64,000 nt of DNA from Cryptosporangium minutisporangium (GTDB taxonomy: Bacteria > Actinomycetota > Actinomycetes > Mycobacteriales > Cryptosporangiaceae). Position numbers and translations under genes: made by a program. The notes under the pieces are model-generated. The model was not told the DNA's origin and did not search any database. It saw only the letters and a list, made by a program, of their open reading frames with translations. The first letter of the stretch is position 1. Each line of letters starts with the position of its first letter. Below are positions 61,829 through 64,000 of the stretch, piece after piece. The stretch spans positions 1 through 64,000 of the forward strand of contig NZ_BAAAYN010000014.1 in NCBI RefSeq assembly GCF_039536245.1, in the 5' to 3' direction.

Positions 61829-63994
61829 TCAGCGGATCGTGATCGTGCGCGTCACGCTGTACTGGTCGATGTCGGACGTCCGCAGCGTGAACGTGAACTT
61901 CCAATCACCGACCAGCGGTAGATCCACCTGCCCCACCGCGTGGTTCTCGGTCAGCGGCAGCGCGACGACGTCCGTCGAGACGTTGCCGCTCGGCAGTTCA
62001 GCGGAGCCGCCCCACTCCTCCACCTTGACCGGCAACCCGTTCTTGTCGAACGCGGTCAGGTGCAGCTCGTTGGTGCCGATCCGGGCCGGGCTCAGGTCGA
62101 TCTGCAGCACGTTCGGGCCGACGTTCACCTGGGCGGTGTACGGCAGGTTCGCGGCGGCTTCGGCGGCGTCGTCGGCGCTACGAGCGGGCGCGACCTGGAC
62201 GAGCGCGGTGGCCAGCGCGAGCACGACCGCGCCGAGCAGCACCTCGATGCCGACTCGCGTCCGGAGCCTGCGCACCTCGTCGGCGGCGCGACCGGCGGCC
62301 GAGAAGTCGGCGGTCTCCGGCTCGGGCTCCCGCCCCTTCCGCGGCGCCTTCGAGGCGGTGGCGGTCGCCGCTCCCCCACGCTTCTTCGGCGCCGTCTCAC
62401 CGCCGTCCTCGGCGGGCTTGGCCGGCGCCTTCTTGGCGGGGGCGCGCTTCGCCCCCTTCGGGCCGCCGTCCGGCGCCTCGTCGCCCGCCGTCTCAGCGGC
62501 ATCGGCGTCGTCGGCGTCGCCCGCCGCCTTCGCCTGCTGCTTCTTCGGCGAACGCTTCCCCGCCGACGCCTTGCCCGCTTCCGCCTTGCCCGCGGTCGCC
62601 TTACTCGCGGCTGCCTTGCCCGACTCAGCCGCCTTGCCAGACCCGGGCTTCTTGCCCGACTCAGCCGCCTTGCCAGACCCGGGCTTCTTGCCCGGCTCCT
62701 CGGCGGCGAGCGCATACGCGACCGGCACCCCGAAGCGACGTCGGATCCACGCGCGCGCGTTGGAGGCGACCACCATGATCGCGCCGAGCCAGATCACCTT
62801 CGTCAGCACCAGCTGGCCGTAGGTCGTGTTGACCAGGCGGTCGAGCCCGGAGAACCCGCCGATCTCCAGGAACGTCTCGATCAAGCCGCTGAACACCAGC
62901 GCACCCACTGCCCAGAACGCCCAGCGCGACCAGACCGGCAGGATCACCTCCAGCTCCCGGTACCGCGCCCGCGGCAGCAGGTACCGGGCCAGCACGGCCA
63001 GCCCGCCGAGCCACACCGCCATCGCGCCGACGTGCAGCGTGATCGCCGGAATCGAGAGCAGGGGCGCGGGAGACTGCGCTGCGTGCCCCGCGTACGGGAA
63101 CGTGATCAGCACCGCGACGCCGAGCACCGCCACCAGCGCGCGGTCGATCGGACCGGCCCAGCGCGGGTCACCGCCGTCCGCCGGTGCCGCCGGGCGCAGT
63201 ACGCGGATCAGCACCGGGATCGCGGCGATCAGCAGGCCCAGCCGGGTCAGCAGCGCACGCCCCACGGTCTCGTCGAGCGTTCCGCCGATGCCGCTGAGCG
63301 TGACGTCGGCGAGCGTTCCGCCGCCCGCGTAGGGCTGTTGCAGGATCAGCGTCCCGAGCGTGCCGCCGACGAGCAGTCCCCACCCGGCCCAGGCCAGGCG
63401 TCGCGGGCCCAACGTGGCGAGGCGGCGCGGCCAGAGCCCGAGAAGGATCACCAGCGGACCGGCGAGCAGCGAGAGGCCCGCGTAGGCGGCGTACCGGCTG
63501 ACCGACTGCGCCGCGCGGACACCGCCGTCGACCGATGCCGACTCGGCGCCCGCGCTGAGGTCCGCGGCGTTCGCGCCCAGCGCGGAGGGTACCCGCACGC
63601 TGAACGTGTAGCCACCGGAGATCGGGTGCCCGTCGGCGGAGATGACGCGATAGCTGACCAGGTACGTACCGTCGGCCAGATCTTTCTGCACCGGGATGCG
63701 CAGCCGGGTGCCGTTGTTCACGGTGGTCGGCTCGCCCTGCGCGACGTTCTTCCCGTCCGGAGCGACCACCTTGATCCGGCCGTCGACCGGCACGACCCGC
63801 TCACTGAAGTTCATCGTGATGACGGTCGGCGCGGTGTCTGCGATCGACCCCCGGGGCGGATCGGTGCCTTCGAGCGAGGCGTGTGCCCGGGCCGGAGAGG
63901 CGCCGAAACCGACCGCAACCAAGACGAACAGCCCGACGACGAGCACCCGCCTGATCACCCGGTGCAGCGGCTGGTGGCGCTGGACCTTCGGCAC
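61829..63994 (-). CDS. CopC-CopD-YtkA-like copper resistance protein with Lys/Ala-rich loop
   Basis: A 721-residue membrane protein. A signal peptide ends in ARA just before HASLEGTDPPRG, the copper-binding start of CopC, followed by the CopC beta barrel (VISADGHPISGGYTFSV). Next come about 8 TM helices of CopD (YAAYAGLSLLAGPLVILLG, LHVGAMAVWLGGLAVL, FSGLIETFLEIGG), a cytoplasmic insert of ~140 residues rich in Lys/Ala/Gly (about 430-570), a TM helix, and a C-terminal YtkA-like beta domain. It begins with GTG 63994 six bases from the window end. A start at an in-frame GTG about 12 codons later, or beyond the edge, is possible. Confidence 0.85.
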   Translation of the reverse strand: MPKVQRHQPLHRVIRRVLVVGLFVLVAVGFGASPARAHASLEGTDPPRGSIADTAPTVITMNFSERVVPVDGRIKVVAPDGKNVAQGEPTTVNNGTRLRIPVQKDLADGTYLVSYRVISADGHPISGGYTFSVRVPSALGANAADLSAGAESASVDGGVRAAQSVSRYAAYAGLSLLAGPLVILLGLWPRRLATLGPRRLAWAGWGLLVGGTLGTLILQQPYAGGGTLADVTLSGIGGTLDETVGRALLTRLGLLIAAIPVLIRVLRPAAPADGGDPRWAGPIDRALVAVLGVAVLITFPYAGHAAQSPAPLLSIPAITLHVGAMAVWLGGLAVLARYLLPRARYRELEVILPVWSRWAFWAVGALVFSGLIETFLEIGGFSGLDRLVNTTYGQLVLTKVIWLGAIMVVASNARAWIRRRFGVPVAYALAAEEPGKKPGSGKAAESGKKPGSGKAAESGKAAASKATAGKAEAGKASAGKRSPKKQQAKAAGDADDADAAETAGDEAPDGGPKGAKRAPAKKAPAKPAEDGGETAPKKRGGAATATASKAPRKGREPEPETADFSAAGRAADEVRRLRTRVGIEVLLGAVVLALATALVQVAPARSADDAAEAAANLPYTAQVNVGPNVLQIDLSPARIGTNELHLTAFDKNGLPVKVEEWGGSAELPSGNVSTDVVALPLTENHAVGQVDLPLVGDWKFTFTLRTSDIDQYSVTRTITIR

Positions 63995-64000
63995 GCTTCT

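Noticed and set aside
1-64000. Prophage, IS element or integrative element
   Set aside because: No integrase, transposase, terminase or capsid-like product was seen, and gene composition is even apart from short AT-rich promoters.

Overview
The window is 64 kb of very GC-rich DNA (roughly 70% or more by eye). Frequent GTG/TTG starts, 4-bp start/stop overlaps, F420-type and NHL-kinase families and a Streptomyces-like osa locus all point to an actinomycete chromosome. The gene mix suggests a Frankia/Cryptosporangium-like relative, but the genus is an inference. No rRNA, tRNA, insertion sequence, CRISPR array or prophage module was seen.

Layout. 1-4242: purine breakdown, with a divergent PucR-type regulator (cut by the window edge) facing uraD-uraH-uricase-8-oxoguanine deaminase. 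4425-9354: a secreted cutinase, a 1122-residue NACHT NTPase and a Uma2-type nuclease. 9615-14142: urease operon ureABCFGD without ureE. 14149-22908: ArsR regulator/MFS pair, ferredoxin-NADP reductase, AlkA glycosylase, MOSC protein, a Ser/Thr kinase with an NHL propeller, a 32-bp tandem repeat array and a luciferase-like oxidoreductase. 22919-29547: B12-dependent diol dehydratase (large and medium subunits fused), small subunit, reactivase, then a second kinase-NHL protein whose DFG aspartate is replaced by glycine. 29727-37229: GlcG-like protein, acetamidase/formamidase, APC permease, then class III aminotransferase, APH-type kinase, SDR and GntR regulator. The last set resembles the amino-alcohol pathway of mycobacterial microcompartment loci, but no shell genes are present.

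37248-39077: sigma factor, TM anti-sigma candidate and a Pro-rich exported protein. 39256-43496: nitrite assimilation (NnaR-like regulator, NirD, NirB and a coupled 51-residue ORF). 43614-51300: small unknown genes, a zinc-metallopeptidase-like protein, a winged-helix protein, an unknown 366-residue protein and a two-component pair whose kinase is duplicated within one chain. 51407-52046: cysteine dioxygenase with a Cys-containing leader ORF. 52142-61622: an anti-sigma partner-switching and phosphorelay block (STAS, GAF-PP2C, and osaC/osaA/osaB homologues). 61829-63994: CopC-CopD-YtkA-like copper protein.

How the genes fit together. Nitrogen scavenging dominates: urate to allantoin chemistry, urease, amides, amino alcohols and nitrite all deliver ammonia, and PucR, NnaR, GntR and possible GlnR-like boxes sit beside them. 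The right third is a stress-signalling region. The most unusual items are the NACHT/Uma2 pair, the cysteine leader upstream of cysteine dioxygenase, the pseudokinase-NHL protein, the competing hairpins before the amidase gene, the duplicated sensor kinase and the apparently uncompartmentalised aldehyde-producing pathways. No function here was tested; all assignments rest on reading motifs and context.
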